Shown piece by piece: positions 44,620-53,875 of a DNA stretch of 64,000 nt; the first letter of the stretch is position 1, and every line of letters starts with the position of its first letter. The stretch is from positions 33,293 through 97,292 of the forward strand of contig JANWVR010000035.1 in NCBI GenBank assembly GCA_025056735.1, written 5' to 3'. The DNA is from Saprospiraceae bacterium (GTDB lineage Bacteria > Bacteroidota > Bacteroidia > Chitinophagales > Saprospiraceae). A program made the position numbers and the translations under genes. Under the pieces are notes generated by a model. The model did not search any database, was not told the origin of the DNA, and was given only the letters and a program-made list of their open reading frames with translations.

Positions 44620-44679
44620 ACTTTTTCATCTGAAACAACACTTTGCGCTTTCGCGGCCCATCCAAAATACCCTGACATC

Positions 44680-45249
44680 ATGCAATCGCTGACCAATCGC
44701 TCAAAAGTTGTCGTCCACAAAGAAATGACCTTCTGGGAGCGGCTTTACCTGCCTGCCGTGTTCAAAGGCATGTGGATTACGCTCAAGCATTTTTTCCGAA
44801 CCTTGCTTAAAGGCCCCAGCACGGTGCGCTATCCGGAGGAAAAGCGCCCGTTTGCGCCCATTTGGCGCGGCTGGCATGTGCTCAAGCGCGACGAGGAAGG
44901 CCGAGAACGCTGCACCGCTTGCGGGTTGTGTGCCGTGGCCTGTCCGGCAGAAGCCATCACCATGGTAGCCGCCGAACGCCAAAAAGGCGAAGAGCACCTG
45001 TATCGCGAAGAGAAGTATGCCGCTGTTTATGAGATCAATATGTTGCGCTGCATCTTCTGCGGCCTGTGCGAAGAGGCCTGCCCGAAAGAGGCCATCTTCC
45101 TGACCGACCGCATCGTGCCCGCCGACTACGTGCGCCAGAATTTCATCTTCGGCAAAGACCTGCTTGTGGAGGGCATTGAGCCGGAAAAACGCATTGACGT
45201 CAGCAAACGGCAAAAGCATCTGACTGAAAAACAGGCCGTTCCATCTTAA
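44680..45249 (+). CDS. nuoI: NADH-quinone oxidoreductase subunit I
   Basis: A 189-residue ferredoxin-like subunit with two [4Fe-4S] clusters (N6a and N6b). The motifs are CTACGLCAVACPAEAI and CIFCGLCEEACPKEAI. An amphipathic N-terminal helix region (FKGMWITLKHFFRTL) contacts the membrane arm. The basic tail after residue 170 is longer than usual. It is in normal operon order after nuoH, with a 60-base gap. Confidence 0.96.
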   Translation: MQSLTNRSKVVVHKEMTFWERLYLPAVFKGMWITLKHFFRTLLKGPSTVRYPEEKRPFAPIWRGWHVLKRDEEGRERCTACGLCAVACPAEAITMVAAERQKGEEHLYREEKYAAVYEINMLRCIFCGLCEEACPKEAIFLTDRIVPADYVRQNFIFGKDLLVEGIEPEKRIDVSKRQKHLTEKQAVPS

Positions 45250-45262
45250 ATCACGCTCGCCT

Positions 45263-45760
45263 ATGACCCTGGCTGTTTTCCTGACGCTGGCCATTGCTTC
45301 GGTAATTTTCGCCCTGCTTATGGTGCTGACCAAAAACCCGGTGCACAGCGTCATTTTTCTGCTGCTGACCTTTTTCGCCATCGCGGGCCAATATGTGCTG
45401 CTCAACGCGCAATTCTTGGCCGTGGTGCACATCATCGTTTATGCCGGCGCTGTGATGGTGCTCTTCCTGTTTGTGCTCATGTTGCTCAACCTGAACACCG
45501 ACGCTGAACCGCGCCAAACAGCGCGGTGGAAGTTGGCGGCGGCCATAGCCTCGGGCATGCTCCTGCTCACGATGGTAGGCGCCCTGCGTGGCGGCGCCGA
45601 ATTGCCCATACCCGAAACCAGCGACCCGCACGTAGGCTTGGTGAAAAACCTCGGCCGCGTGCTGTTCACCGACTTTGTTGTGCCGTTTGAAGTGGCCGGC
45701 ATTCTCTTTTTAGCCGCTATGGTGGGGGCAGTGTTGCTGGCTAAACGGGAGATTCGATAA
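45263..45760 (+). CDS. nuoJ: NADH-quinone oxidoreductase subunit J
   Basis: A 165-residue membrane subunit with five spans. The family block NPVHSVIFLLLTFFAIAGQY precedes LNAQFLAVVHIIVYAGAVMV, the pi-bulge helix that couples quinone reduction to the pumps. The final helix ends VGAVLLAKREIR. The gap to nuoK is 100 bases and contains no gene. Confidence 0.95.
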   Translation: MTLAVFLTLAIASVIFALLMVLTKNPVHSVIFLLLTFFAIAGQYVLLNAQFLAVVHIIVYAGAVMVLFLFVLMLLNLNTDAEPRQTARWKLAAAIASGMLLLTMVGALRGGAELPIPETSDPHVGLVKNLGRVLFTDFVVPFEVAGILFLAAMVGAVLLAKREIR

Positions 45761-45860
45761 GTGCTATTGTTGGCAAAAAAATAGCGCGCTTTCTGACGTC
45801 TTTTTATGATAAAGGCCTCTCTTTGTGTCATTTGTGCTAAAAAATCAGCGATAGAAAAAC

Positions 45861-46181
45861 ATGCTCGACGTCGTCAAAACCGTACCTATTGACTATTACC
45901 TGTGGCTGAGCTGCGCCCTGTTCTGCATTGGCGTTTTCGGGGTGCTCATTCGCCGCAATGCGCTGGTGGTGCTCATGTGCGTAGAGCTCATGCTCAACGC
46001 CGTGAACCTGCTGCTGGCGGCGTTTTCCACCTATCTGTCCGATGCGCAGGGACAAATCCTCGTCTTTTTCATCATGGTTGTGGCCGCAGCGGAGGCAGCC
46101 GTAGGCTTGGGCATTCTGGTCATGATCTTCCGAAACACGCACACGACCGACATTTACCTGTTAGACAAACTCAGAGGCTGA
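45861..46181 (+). CDS. nuoK: NADH-quinone oxidoreductase subunit K
   Basis: A 106-residue, three-span subunit of the MrpC type with GVFGVLIRRNALVVLMCVEL and MLNAVNLLLAAFS. Both carry the conserved membrane glutamates (VEL and, later, AAAEAAVGLGILVMIFR) of the proton path. Four bases separate its stop from the nuoL start. Confidence 0.96.
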   Translation: MLDVVKTVPIDYYLWLSCALFCIGVFGVLIRRNALVVLMCVELMLNAVNLLLAAFSTYLSDAQGQILVFFIMVVAAAEAAVGLGILVMIFRNTHTTDIYLLDKLRG

Positions 46182-46185
46182 CCTC

Positions 46186-48081
46186 ATGGATATTCTCATC
46201 GCCCTCATTCCCTTTCTGCCGCTCTTGGGCGCTGCCCTCAACGGCCTTGTCGGTGCGCGATTACCTGAGCGGGTCGTGGGTTGGCTTGGTTCGGGCACGG
46301 TGTTGCTGTCCTTTCTGTTCAGCGTGTACCTTTTCGCGCACCTGCACGGCGGAGCGGAGCCGATCCGCACGACGCTGTACACCTTTCTGGCGGTGGACAG
46401 CTTTCACGTGGACTTCGCCTTTCTCATAGACCCGCTGTCGGTGTGGATGATGCTCATCGTTACGGGCGTGGGCTTTCCCATCCATGTGTATTCCATCGGC
46501 TACATGCACGGCGATGCCGGCTTTTGGCGCTTTTTTGCCTACCTCAACCTGTTCATCTTTTCCATGCTGTTGCTCGTCATGGGCGACAACTTGGTGATGC
46601 TGTTTTTTGGCTGGGAGGGCGTGGGTCTGTGCTCGTATCTGCTCATCGGGTTCTGGTACGACAACCGTGCTTACGGCAAGGCGGCGCGCAAGGCATTCAT
46701 TATGAACCGCATCGGCGATTTGGGGCTGTTGCTGGGCCTGTTTCTGATTTTCGATATTTTCGACTCGTTTGCATACGCCGACATCTTCTCGCGGCTGCCG
46801 GTGCTTCGGCTCGATCCGGCGGTGCTGACGATCATTGGCCTGCTCCTATTCGTAGGCGCCATAGGTAAAAGCGCACAGATACCGCTGTTCACCTGGCTCC
46901 CCGATGCCATGGCCGGTCCTACACCTGTATCCGCGCTCATTCATGCGGCTACGATGGTAACGGCAGGCATCTATTTAGTGGCGCGGTGCCATCCGATCTA
47001 CAGCTTAGCTCCGACGGCGTTGGAGGTGGTGGCGTTTATCGGTCTGCTCACCTCTTTAGTGGCCGGGCTGATTGCCCTGTGCCAGAACGATATAAAAAAG
47101 GTGCTGGCCTACTCAACGGTGTCGCAACTGGGCCTGATGTTCGTGGCTTTAGGCATGGGCGCTTACGCGGCGGCGATGTTTCACGTAACGACGCACGCTT
47201 TTTTCAAGGCCTTGCTCTTTTTGGGCGCGGGCTCGGTCATCCATGCTCTGGGCGGCGAGCAGGACATTCGGCGCATGGGCGGCCTTCGCCGGGCATTACC
47301 GGTAACTTATTGGACGTTCCTGCTGGCCACGCTGGCCATCAGCGGTGTGCCGTTGCTGTCGGGCTTTTTCTCGAAGGACGAAATCCTGGCCAACACTTTT
47401 GCCGGTGCTGGCACAGGTTGGTGGGTGCTGTCGGCGCTGGGAGGCGGCCTGACGGCGCTGTACATGAGCCGCTTGCTGTTTGTAACGTTTTTCGGCAATT
47501 TCCGCGGCACAGAGGAGCAGCGCGCGCATCTGCACGAAAGCCCGCGCGTGATGACGATACCGTTGGTCGTTCTCGCAGTGCTCTCGGTAGCTGGCGGCCT
47601 GCTCAATCTGCCGCACCTGCTGCACGTACCCGGAGCAGAGTGGTTAGCCCATTTCCTCAGCCCGTCGGTAGGAGAGTCGCGCCCGGCGCACCTGCTGTCG
47701 GCCCAGACGGAGTGGCTGCTTATGGGCGCGGCTTCGCTGTTGGCGTTGAGCGCTATCGCGTGGGCCTATTGGGCCTATGCCGTGCGCCAGAGTGTACCGA
47801 AAGATGAGGCAGCACTCAGCCGCTGGGAGCGCGTGCTGGCCGGTAAATTTTACTTCGACGAATTCTACGACTGGGTCATTGTGCGCCCTGTAGAGCGCCT
47901 GTCCCAATTGCTGCACTACTACGCCGACGTATGGGCTATTGATGGCCTCGTCAACGGCGTTGGCACGGCAGTGCAGCGTATCGGAGTCGAATTTCGCCGC
48001 CTCCAAAACGGCAACATCGAGTACTACTTACTGGGCATGGTGGTGGGGGCGGTGCTGTTGTTTTTGTCGCTATGGCTTTGA
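46186..48081 (+). CDS. nuoL: NADH-quinone oxidoreductase subunit L
   Basis: The distal proton pump, related to Mrp antiporters. The 631-residue protein has about 14-16 spans; LFFGWEGVGLCSYLLIGFWY, AIGKSAQIPLFTWLPDAMAG, PTPVSALIHAATMVTAGIYL, and KKVLAYSTVSQLGLMFVALG carry the lysine, glutamate and histidine pathway residues. The end forms the long lateral helix and last anchoring span (YYLLGMVVGAVLLFLSLWL). It is complete and unbroken. Confidence 0.97.
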   Translation: MDILIALIPFLPLLGAALNGLVGARLPERVVGWLGSGTVLLSFLFSVYLFAHLHGGAEPIRTTLYTFLAVDSFHVDFAFLIDPLSVWMMLIVTGVGFPIHVYSIGYMHGDAGFWRFFAYLNLFIFSMLLLVMGDNLVMLFFGWEGVGLCSYLLIGFWYDNRAYGKAARKAFIMNRIGDLGLLLGLFLIFDIFDSFAYADIFSRLPVLRLDPAVLTIIGLLLFVGAIGKSAQIPLFTWLPDAMAGPTPVSALIHAATMVTAGIYLVARCHPIYSLAPTALEVVAFIGLLTSLVAGLIALCQNDIKKVLAYSTVSQLGLMFVALGMGAYAAAMFHVTTHAFFKALLFLGAGSVIHALGGEQDIRRMGGLRRALPVTYWTFLLATLAISGVPLLSGFFSKDEILANTFAGAGTGWWVLSALGGGLTALYMSRLLFVTFFGNFRGTEEQRAHLHESPRVMTIPLVVLAVLSVAGGLLNLPHLLHVPGAEWLAHFLSPSVGESRPAHLLSAQTEWLLMGAASLLALSAIAWAYWAYAVRQSVPKDEAALSRWERVLAGKFYFDEFYDWVIVRPVERLSQLLHYYADVWAIDGLVNGVGTAVQRIGVEFRRLQNGNIEYYLLGMVVGAVLLFLSLWL

Positions 48082-48122
48082 TGATGGGTATCCGATAAAA
48101 TTTTCATCTTAAAAAATCATCC

Positions 48123-49580
48123 GTGGCACTACTTCTCGTTCTCCTACCGCTCATCGGTTCTATAGTCCTGCTCGCCTCGCGGGCGTTGCCGGCACGCATG
48201 GTAGCCTCAGGTATAGCTTTGGCTAATCTGCTGCTGACGGGCTTTCTGCTCATGGGTTTTCAGGCGGATGGTCGCTACAACTACGAGGTCAGCCTTCCGT
48301 GGATACCGCAAGCGGGCGTAGCCTTTCGGCTGGGTTTAGATGGTATCAGCATGCTGATGGTGCTGCTGACCAATCTGCTGGCGCCGCTCATCGTACTGTC
48401 TATCGGAACGCGCGACTACGATCGAGAAGGGCGCTACTACGGGTTGGTATTGCTCATGCTGGCCGCTCTAAATGGCGTGTTTATGGCGTTGGATGGGCTG
48501 TTGTTTTACGTGTTTTATGAAATGGCGCTCATTCCTATCTACTTCATCTGTGCCATTTGGGGCGGCGAGAACCGCATTCGCATCACGCTGAAGTTTTTCC
48601 TGTACACTTTTGTTGGCTCCCTGTTCATGCTGGTAGCGCTGCTGGCGGTGTACTATCAATCGCCTTCTGACGGTGTGGCGGCGCATTCGTTTGCCTGGGA
48701 GGCGTTGGTGGCGGCCGAACTCGACGCGCGCACGGCAGGCTGGGTTATGCTGGGCTTTTTCCTGGCGTTTGCCGTGAAGATGCCGCTGTTTCCCTTCCAC
48801 ACCTGGCAGCCCGACACGTACGTGAGCGCGCCTGCGGGCGGCACGATGCTGCTATCGGGCATCATGCTCAAGATGGGCGTCTATGGCGTCATCCGGTGGA
48901 TGATCCCCCTGGCGCCAGAGGCCTGGCATGTTTGGGCGCCGGTGTTCCTGGGCCTGGCTGTATTTGGCATCGTCTATGCCAGCCTGATTGCGCTGAAGCA
49001 GAGCGATTTAAAGCGGTTGATTGCCTACTCGTCCATTGCGCACGTGGGCCTGATTGCTGCCGGCGTATTGGTGTGGAATAAAACGGGCATGCAGGGTGGT
49101 CTCCTCCAGATGCTCGCGCACGGCATCAATGTGGTGGGGCTGTTCTTTGTCGCAGACGCGCTGGAACGCCGCGTTGGCTCGCGCGCCCTGTTCGACATGG
49201 GCGGTGTGGCCCGCTCGGCGCCGCGGTTGGCCGCGCTATACTTCATCGTTACGCTGGGCGCCATCGCTGTGCCGCTGACCAATGGCTTTGCAGGCGAGTT
49301 TCTGCTGCTCAACGGCGTGTGGAAATACCACTACGCGCTGGGCGCTGCAGCGGGTCTGACTATTATCCTCGGCGCGGCCTACATGTTACGCGCCTACGGG
49401 CTGGCGATGTTTGGGGCGGCAGGCCCTTACACGGAAGCAACGCCCGATGCCGACCGCCGCGAACTTATCGTGCTGGGCTGCATAGCAGCGTTAGTGCTTG
49501 TCTTGGGCTTCTTTCCGAACTGGGCACTCGCTCTGACCGACGGCAGCGTTAATCGCATTCTGGGAGCGGTACAGTTGTAG
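48123..49580 (+). CDS. nuoM: NADH-quinone oxidoreductase subunit M
   Basis: The middle proton pump, 485 residues, with about 14 spans. Family blocks: FRLGLDGISMLMVLLTNLLA, FYVFYEMALIPIYFICAIWG, AFAVKMPLFPFHTWQPDTYV, and KQSDLKRLIAYSSIAHVGLI. Pathway lysines and glutamates are present. In most Bacteroidota nuoN follows directly; here no such gene follows and the next gene is an acyltransferase. Confidence 0.97.
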   Translation: MALLLVLLPLIGSIVLLASRALPARMVASGIALANLLLTGFLLMGFQADGRYNYEVSLPWIPQAGVAFRLGLDGISMLMVLLTNLLAPLIVLSIGTRDYDREGRYYGLVLLMLAALNGVFMALDGLLFYVFYEMALIPIYFICAIWGGENRIRITLKFFLYTFVGSLFMLVALLAVYYQSPSDGVAAHSFAWEALVAAELDARTAGWVMLGFFLAFAVKMPLFPFHTWQPDTYVSAPAGGTMLLSGIMLKMGVYGVIRWMIPLAPEAWHVWAPVFLGLAVFGIVYASLIALKQSDLKRLIAYSSIAHVGLIAAGVLVWNKTGMQGGLLQMLAHGINVVGLFFVADALERRVGSRALFDMGGVARSAPRLAALYFIVTLGAIAVPLTNGFAGEFLLLNGVWKYHYALGAAAGLTIILGAAYMLRAYGLAMFGAAGPYTEATPDADRRELIVLGCIAALVLVLGFFPNWALALTDGSVNRILGAVQL

Positions 49581-49725
49581 ATCAGGAGGATGCTGTTAGC
49601 TGCTGTGATAAAAATAGTGCGAGGCATGGCCATGTGAATGTACAGTCTCGACGGACGCAGGCCCATTCGCACTTTATCCGGCAGGAAATTTGCCCGTTGA
49701 GCAGCAACTCTGCATACTCTATCGC

Positions 49726-50853
49726 ATGTCCAAATCAGAGCAACCCATCTTCTTCCCAGGCCTTAACGGCATCCGCGCTATTGCTGCCATGGCGGTGGTG
49801 GCGCTGCACATTACGGTTTATATGGACCGCTTCGGGCTAAGCCCTTACCTCATTGGCCAGATGCCCAACGGAAATCCCAAGGGCATCGACTTAGCAGTCT
49901 TTGGAGTAACCATCTTTTTTGCGCTGAGTGGCTTCCTGATTACCTACCTGCTGCTGGCCGAGCAGGCCCTTCAGCCTATTAGCATCCGAAACTTTTATAT
50001 CCGCCGTATTTTACGCATCTGGCCGCTGTACTATAGCTATCTGATTATAGCCCTTATCGTCAGCCGCGTAGGCCATGTACCGCATGAGTCCATCAGTGAT
50101 TTGTTTTATTTCTTCTTTGCACCCAACGTGCCCAAGTCGTTTCAGTTACGCAGCGATCTGCTGGGACACTACTGGTCGCTGGGCGTGGAGGAACAGTTTT
50201 ACCTGTTCTGGCCTGTGTTTGTCAAGGCCTTCCACCGGCGTCTCTTCTGGGCCACAGCCGCATTGCTGGCGGGCTTTATGGCATTGAAGGTAACGGGCTT
50301 CTACGCTTTCCCGGGAACTGTTTTTCACACGGCAGTGGACGTCAATCGCTTCAGCTGCATGATGATTGGCGCCATGGGTGCTTATCTGTATTTTCATAAA
50401 CAACAGTGGTTCATTCACTTGGCGACACATTGGGGCGTGCAGGTCTTGGGCTGGTTGGCCGTAGCCTTAGCTGCAATCAACCGTTTTCACATCGCTAACA
50501 TCATCAATCACGAAGTGATGGCTACCTTGAGCACGGCACTTATTGTCGGGCAGGCGCAAGGGAAGGGTCTCCTTAACCTTAATACGAGCACTATGGACTA
50601 CTTGGGCAAAATTTCCTATGGAATATATGTCATTCATCCATTAGTCATCTTTTCGCTTGGCTGGATATTGAATGGCTGGCTTTCGCCCCAAAACGCGCTC
50701 CATTACGTGCTGGTGTATGCCCTTTGTGCGGGCGGTACGCTTTTGGTGGCGCATCTTTCGTATCAGTACTGGGAGAAGCCATTCCTGCGCCTGAAAGGGC
50801 GCTATGCCCGGGTGAAAAGCGCGGCGTCGCGAGAAGAGGCTCTGCAGAGATAA
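49726..50853 (+). CDS. Acyltransferase 3 family membrane protein (OafA/YrhL-like)
   Basis: An integral membrane O-acyltransferase with about ten spans. The N-terminal PGLNGIRAIAAMAVVALHIT holds the catalytic histidine region. FFALSGFLITYLLLAE, RNFYIRRILRIWPLYYSYLI and HYWSLGVEEQFYLFWPVF are the standard motifs. It would acetylate or acylate a surface sugar such as O-antigen or peptidoglycan. ATG 49726 (MSKSEQPIFFPGLNG) is chosen over 49690. It stands on the nuo strand after a 145-base gap but is not expected to be part of complex I. Confidence 0.9.
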   Translation: MSKSEQPIFFPGLNGIRAIAAMAVVALHITVYMDRFGLSPYLIGQMPNGNPKGIDLAVFGVTIFFALSGFLITYLLLAEQALQPISIRNFYIRRILRIWPLYYSYLIIALIVSRVGHVPHESISDLFYFFFAPNVPKSFQLRSDLLGHYWSLGVEEQFYLFWPVFVKAFHRRLFWATAALLAGFMALKVTGFYAFPGTVFHTAVDVNRFSCMMIGAMGAYLYFHKQQWFIHLATHWGVQVLGWLAVALAAINRFHIANIINHEVMATLSTALIVGQAQGKGLLNLNTSTMDYLGKISYGIYVIHPLVIFSLGWILNGWLSPQNALHYVLVYALCAGGTLLVAHLSYQYWEKPFLRLKGRYARVKSAASREEALQR

Positions 50854-50920
50854 TGCCTGTGCTAAAAATTGTTATCTTCACCTCCGAGAATATCCAAAAA
50901 AGGTAAACTATCTGAAAGAA

Positions 50921-52783
50921 TTGAACTTCCATCTTCTGCTGATTGGGCTGACGCTTCCTCTCCTACCCTACGCCGGCTGGAGCAGTGATGTTTTGGGCTT
51001 CTGCGATACAATAAAACCAGGTATCGCATTGCAGGTAGCCCTCCGCAGCGAAAGCCAGGGCGACAGCTGCCCGGAGCGTCTTGTGCTTCGGCTGACAGCC
51101 CGTGCCGCCAACGCACAGGAAATGACGCATTTGCGCATAGCCATGCGCTTACGTCGCGAGGGTTCGCTGCGCCTGCTGGCTGCTGATAGTGCTCCGGACG
51201 CCTTTGAGTTCTATCGTTTGGAGGAGTCGGAAAACCATATCCGCTTGGTGTGGGAAAGCAGCCGGCACACTCGGCTATCGCCAGGCGATACGGTACTGCT
51301 GCATCAGTGGACCTGGGAAACGCCCACGGAAGGCTGTCTGACCTTCGCAGCATGGGAGGAAGCGCGCTTGACGTGTGCCGATACTGCCCATGATGCGTGC
51401 TTGCTCTATACCCACACGCCGGTCTCAGGCGCCTGCATTCAACAGCGCCGGGTAGAGCTGGCGGCCTATTACGCCCACGATGGGTCGCCGCTGACGGGCT
51501 GGGAATACCGTCTAACGCCCTGTGAAGGTCAAAACCGCCCGCGCTGCGAGCGCCGTGGTGAGAGTGGCGAGCGCTCGACAATCCACACCTGCGCCTGCCC
51601 GCTGCCTGGTGAGGAACAAGGCGTACGACTGCACAAGCCCGACACCCTCCTGCGCGGCGTAAACACGGCCGACATCATCGCCCTGATGCGGCATATTCTG
51701 GGCATCAAACCCATAGAAGACGGCCTGCGCCTGCTGGCTGCCGACGTGGGCAACGACGGCATCGTCAGCACGTCTGACGCACGAATGCTTTGCGAAGCCC
51801 TGTTGGGCCGTGCCTACCGCTGGTCGCGTCCCTGGCGCTTTTGGCCGCAGCCGCTGGCGGAAGCCGCACGCGCTACGCCCACAGCATGGAGGATGTCTCA
51901 GCCAGAGATGTGGGCGGACTGCGGCGAACCGGCTGAAGAACACTCCGACAGCCGGGCCGAGATCGGCCGCTTCCGCCTGCCTTTTGCCTCGGACAGCGCT
52001 GCTCGCCTGGCGTTTGCTGGCTTCAAAGTAGGCGATGTCAATGCCGATCTTTTCCATTCGCCGCCAACAGGAACGCCGCTGGGCTGGGGTACATATGCGC
52101 GAATGGGAAGCGCTGGCCAGCGCGTCGAAATTCCCGTCTTTGCGTTGGAAAATACAGCCTTAGCCGGCTGGCAACTTGTGCTGCAGTACGACACTACCTT
52201 GCTGCAAATCTCCGGTGTGCGCTGGGCCGTCCGCCAGGAAGGCGCCAACGGCGACTACCGCGATTGGCACAGCCCTACCCCGGGCGAAATACGCCTGCTG
52301 TGCTTCAGCGGAAACCAGCCCTATGCGCTCCGGCCCGGCCAGCCCATTTTTTTCATAGAAGGTACCTGGAAACGCGATGTGCGGCAACCCATGGGGCTGA
52401 TAAGCACGCCTCCAAAGGGCGAAATCGCTTCAGAGGCCTACGACACCCTCCTGACGCCCCGCCCTTGTAGCATACAGCAATCCGATCATCCGCTGTTTTA
52501 CCCAGACCCTGACCCACAGCCCGCAGTGGAATGCCGCCTGTCGGTGGAGCCCAACCCCAACCGGGGGCGCTTCCGCCTGCACATTGAAGCCAGCGCACCC
52601 ACTCGAGGCTACCTGCGCGTTTCCGACGCTTATCAACGAAGTTTCTACGAAGCAGAGATACACCTCCCGGTTGGCCTGACGGCGATACCCTCAGCGCGCA
52701 TTGGCGCCCTGCCCCCGGGGCGTTATCGCGTCAGTTTGGCAACACCTGATGCGCACTACTCGCTGGTGTTTATGCGGCAATAG
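50921..52783 (+). CDS. Secreted T9SS protein with dockerin-like and cohesin-like modules
   Basis: The 620-residue protein starts from TTG 50921 (no ATG is available) with a signal-like segment (FHLLLIGLTLPLLPYAG). Residues about 245-300 resemble a type I dockerin pair: VNTADIIALMRHILGIKP and LLAADVGNDGIVSTSDARML, with calcium-loop D/N/D residues. Residues about 390-500 form a beta-sandwich like cohesin or carbohydrate-binding domains (VEIPVFALENTALAGWQLVL, then LYALRPGQPIFF-type strands). The C-terminus is a T9SS sorting domain (LSVEPNPNRGRFRLHIEAS, then ALPPGRYRVSLA). A structural surface role is inferred; there is no recognised catalytic domain. Confidence 0.7.
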   Translation: MNFHLLLIGLTLPLLPYAGWSSDVLGFCDTIKPGIALQVALRSESQGDSCPERLVLRLTARAANAQEMTHLRIAMRLRREGSLRLLAADSAPDAFEFYRLEESENHIRLVWESSRHTRLSPGDTVLLHQWTWETPTEGCLTFAAWEEARLTCADTAHDACLLYTHTPVSGACIQQRRVELAAYYAHDGSPLTGWEYRLTPCEGQNRPRCERRGESGERSTIHTCACPLPGEEQGVRLHKPDTLLRGVNTADIIALMRHILGIKPIEDGLRLLAADVGNDGIVSTSDARMLCEALLGRAYRWSRPWRFWPQPLAEAARATPTAWRMSQPEMWADCGEPAEEHSDSRAEIGRFRLPFASDSAARLAFAGFKVGDVNADLFHSPPTGTPLGWGTYARMGSAGQRVEIPVFALENTALAGWQLVLQYDTTLLQISGVRWAVRQEGANGDYRDWHSPTPGEIRLLCFSGNQPYALRPGQPIFFIEGTWKRDVRQPMGLISTPPKGEIASEAYDTLLTPRPCSIQQSDHPLFYPDPDPQPAVECRLSVEPNPNRGRFRLHIEASAPTRGYLRVSDAYQRSFYEAEIHLPVGLTAIPSARIGALPPGRYRVSLATPDAHYSLVFMRQ

Positions 52784-52875
52784 GCGCCTGTGCTGCTCCA
52801 ACGCCTTGCAATGGCCGCCTGCGACATAAATGCAAGGAAAACCTGAAGAAGCCCATTTACCGCAGCGTTGCGCTC

Positions 52876-53637
52876 TCACTTAACCACTAAGAAAGGGCGC
52901 ACCCACGTCTGGGCAGACTTCCGCACCCAGAGATGATACATGCCCGGCGACGGGCGCGGCAACGCCGCACTCGCCGGCCCTACGCCTTGCCAGACCGTCC
53001 GCCCAGCCATATCCGTTACCCACCATTGCGCGGTGGCGTTTTCTTCGGCATCAGCTCGCTGCGCGGCCGGACGCACCTCAAAAACCCCGTAGTTCGGGCT
53101 GGGCACGACTAACCATCCATTGCCCACCTCATCTGTCGAAGGCGTAAGAATGGAAGCTGCGCTCTCCACCCAAATAATAGCCCGATTGGTGCATTGCGTT
53201 GTCTGGTGGTTAAAGGTTACGCAAGAGTGATTTAGAATCGCCTGACCCGCCGCCACGAAAGGCCGCAGCCGCACGGAAAAAAGAATGAAGCCCCCCGCCC
53301 CGTGGGCGCCCTGGGCTTTCGGCAACAGGCGTATATCGTCAAAGTACCAACGAACCACCTGGTTAGCCTCCTTTACCATGTGATACGGATGGCTGGCAGC
53401 AAGTACTGTCAGCGTAGCGGCGTCAAGCCGCGGGTCGAGCGTATCCCGAACCACCACGTGAAACACCGTATCCGCCCGTGGATTCTGAAAGCGAATAAGG
53501 TAAGTAACGGCTGGACCCTCTGAGCCGTCCGGCGCAGTTAGCACAGTGTTGCCCAGCACCTGAATATCGGTTTGGGCGGTCAGCGACACGCCGAAAAGCA
53601 TGAGCCACCCTAACCAGTGAGCACAACGAAAAAGCAT
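52876..53637 (-). CDS. T9SS-exported protein with DUF11/DUF7619-like domain
   Basis: A 253-residue secreted protein. The signal peptide ends at SLTAQ. A DUF11/DUF7619-type beta domain follows (VTYLIRFQNPRADTVFHVVV, then RDTLDPRLDAATLTV), a fold often placed just before the sorting signal. The C-terminal part is a T9SS domain (VVPSPNYGVFEVRP, DMAGRTVWQGVG, SPGMYHLWVRK). It starts at ATG 53637; the upstream codon at 53643 is TTG. The function is unknown, but it is probably displayed at the surface. It is divergent from the asparaginase gene across a paired palindrome. Confidence 0.7.
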   Translation of the reverse strand: MLFRCAHWLGWLMLFGVSLTAQTDIQVLGNTVLTAPDGSEGPAVTYLIRFQNPRADTVFHVVVRDTLDPRLDAATLTVLAASHPYHMVKEANQVVRWYFDDIRLLPKAQGAHGAGGFILFSVRLRPFVAAGQAILNHSCVTFNHQTTQCTNRAIIWVESAASILTPSTDEVGNGWLVVPSPNYGVFEVRPAAQRADAEENATAQWWVTDMAGRTVWQGVGPASAALPRPSPGMYHLWVRKSAQTWVRPFLVVK

Positions 53638-53747
53638 AAGCAAGCAGTTGTCAGGTGGAGCGCCTGTAAAGCAGTAATGTCTTCAGCGCCGAAGGTAAAA
53701 CCTTATTCGCAAAAGACAGCGATATTTTTAAAAATGTGCAACCCGTA

Positions 53748-53804
53748 CCACCGAACTCCAGTTCGGTGGATATAGTTATAACTCTCCGAACTGGAGTTCG
53801 GAGA
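53748..53804. repeat. Double palindrome in a divergent intergenic region
   Basis: Two perfect 10-pair palindromes lie 13 bases apart. The first (53748-53769) has arms CCACCGAACT/AGTTCGGTGG around CC. The second (53783-53804) has arms TCTCCGAACT/AGTTCGGAGA around GG. Their 16-base cores are reverse complements of each other, so the pair also forms a larger inverted repeat. A T-run follows the second. The site lies between two divergent genes, so an operator or REP-like element is likelier than a terminator. Confidence 0.85.
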
Positions 53805-53875
53805 TACTTTTTTCCGGCGTTTCTTTGCTGCTATGCTCGGAGCGACAATACGCTCATGAAAATCCGCTACTTCCT

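Noticed and set aside
49588..49635. Short frame after nuoM that could be the remnant of nuoN
   Set aside because: Fifteen codons with an AGGAGG touching the ATG; too short to match nuoN and no further nuoN-like sequence follows.
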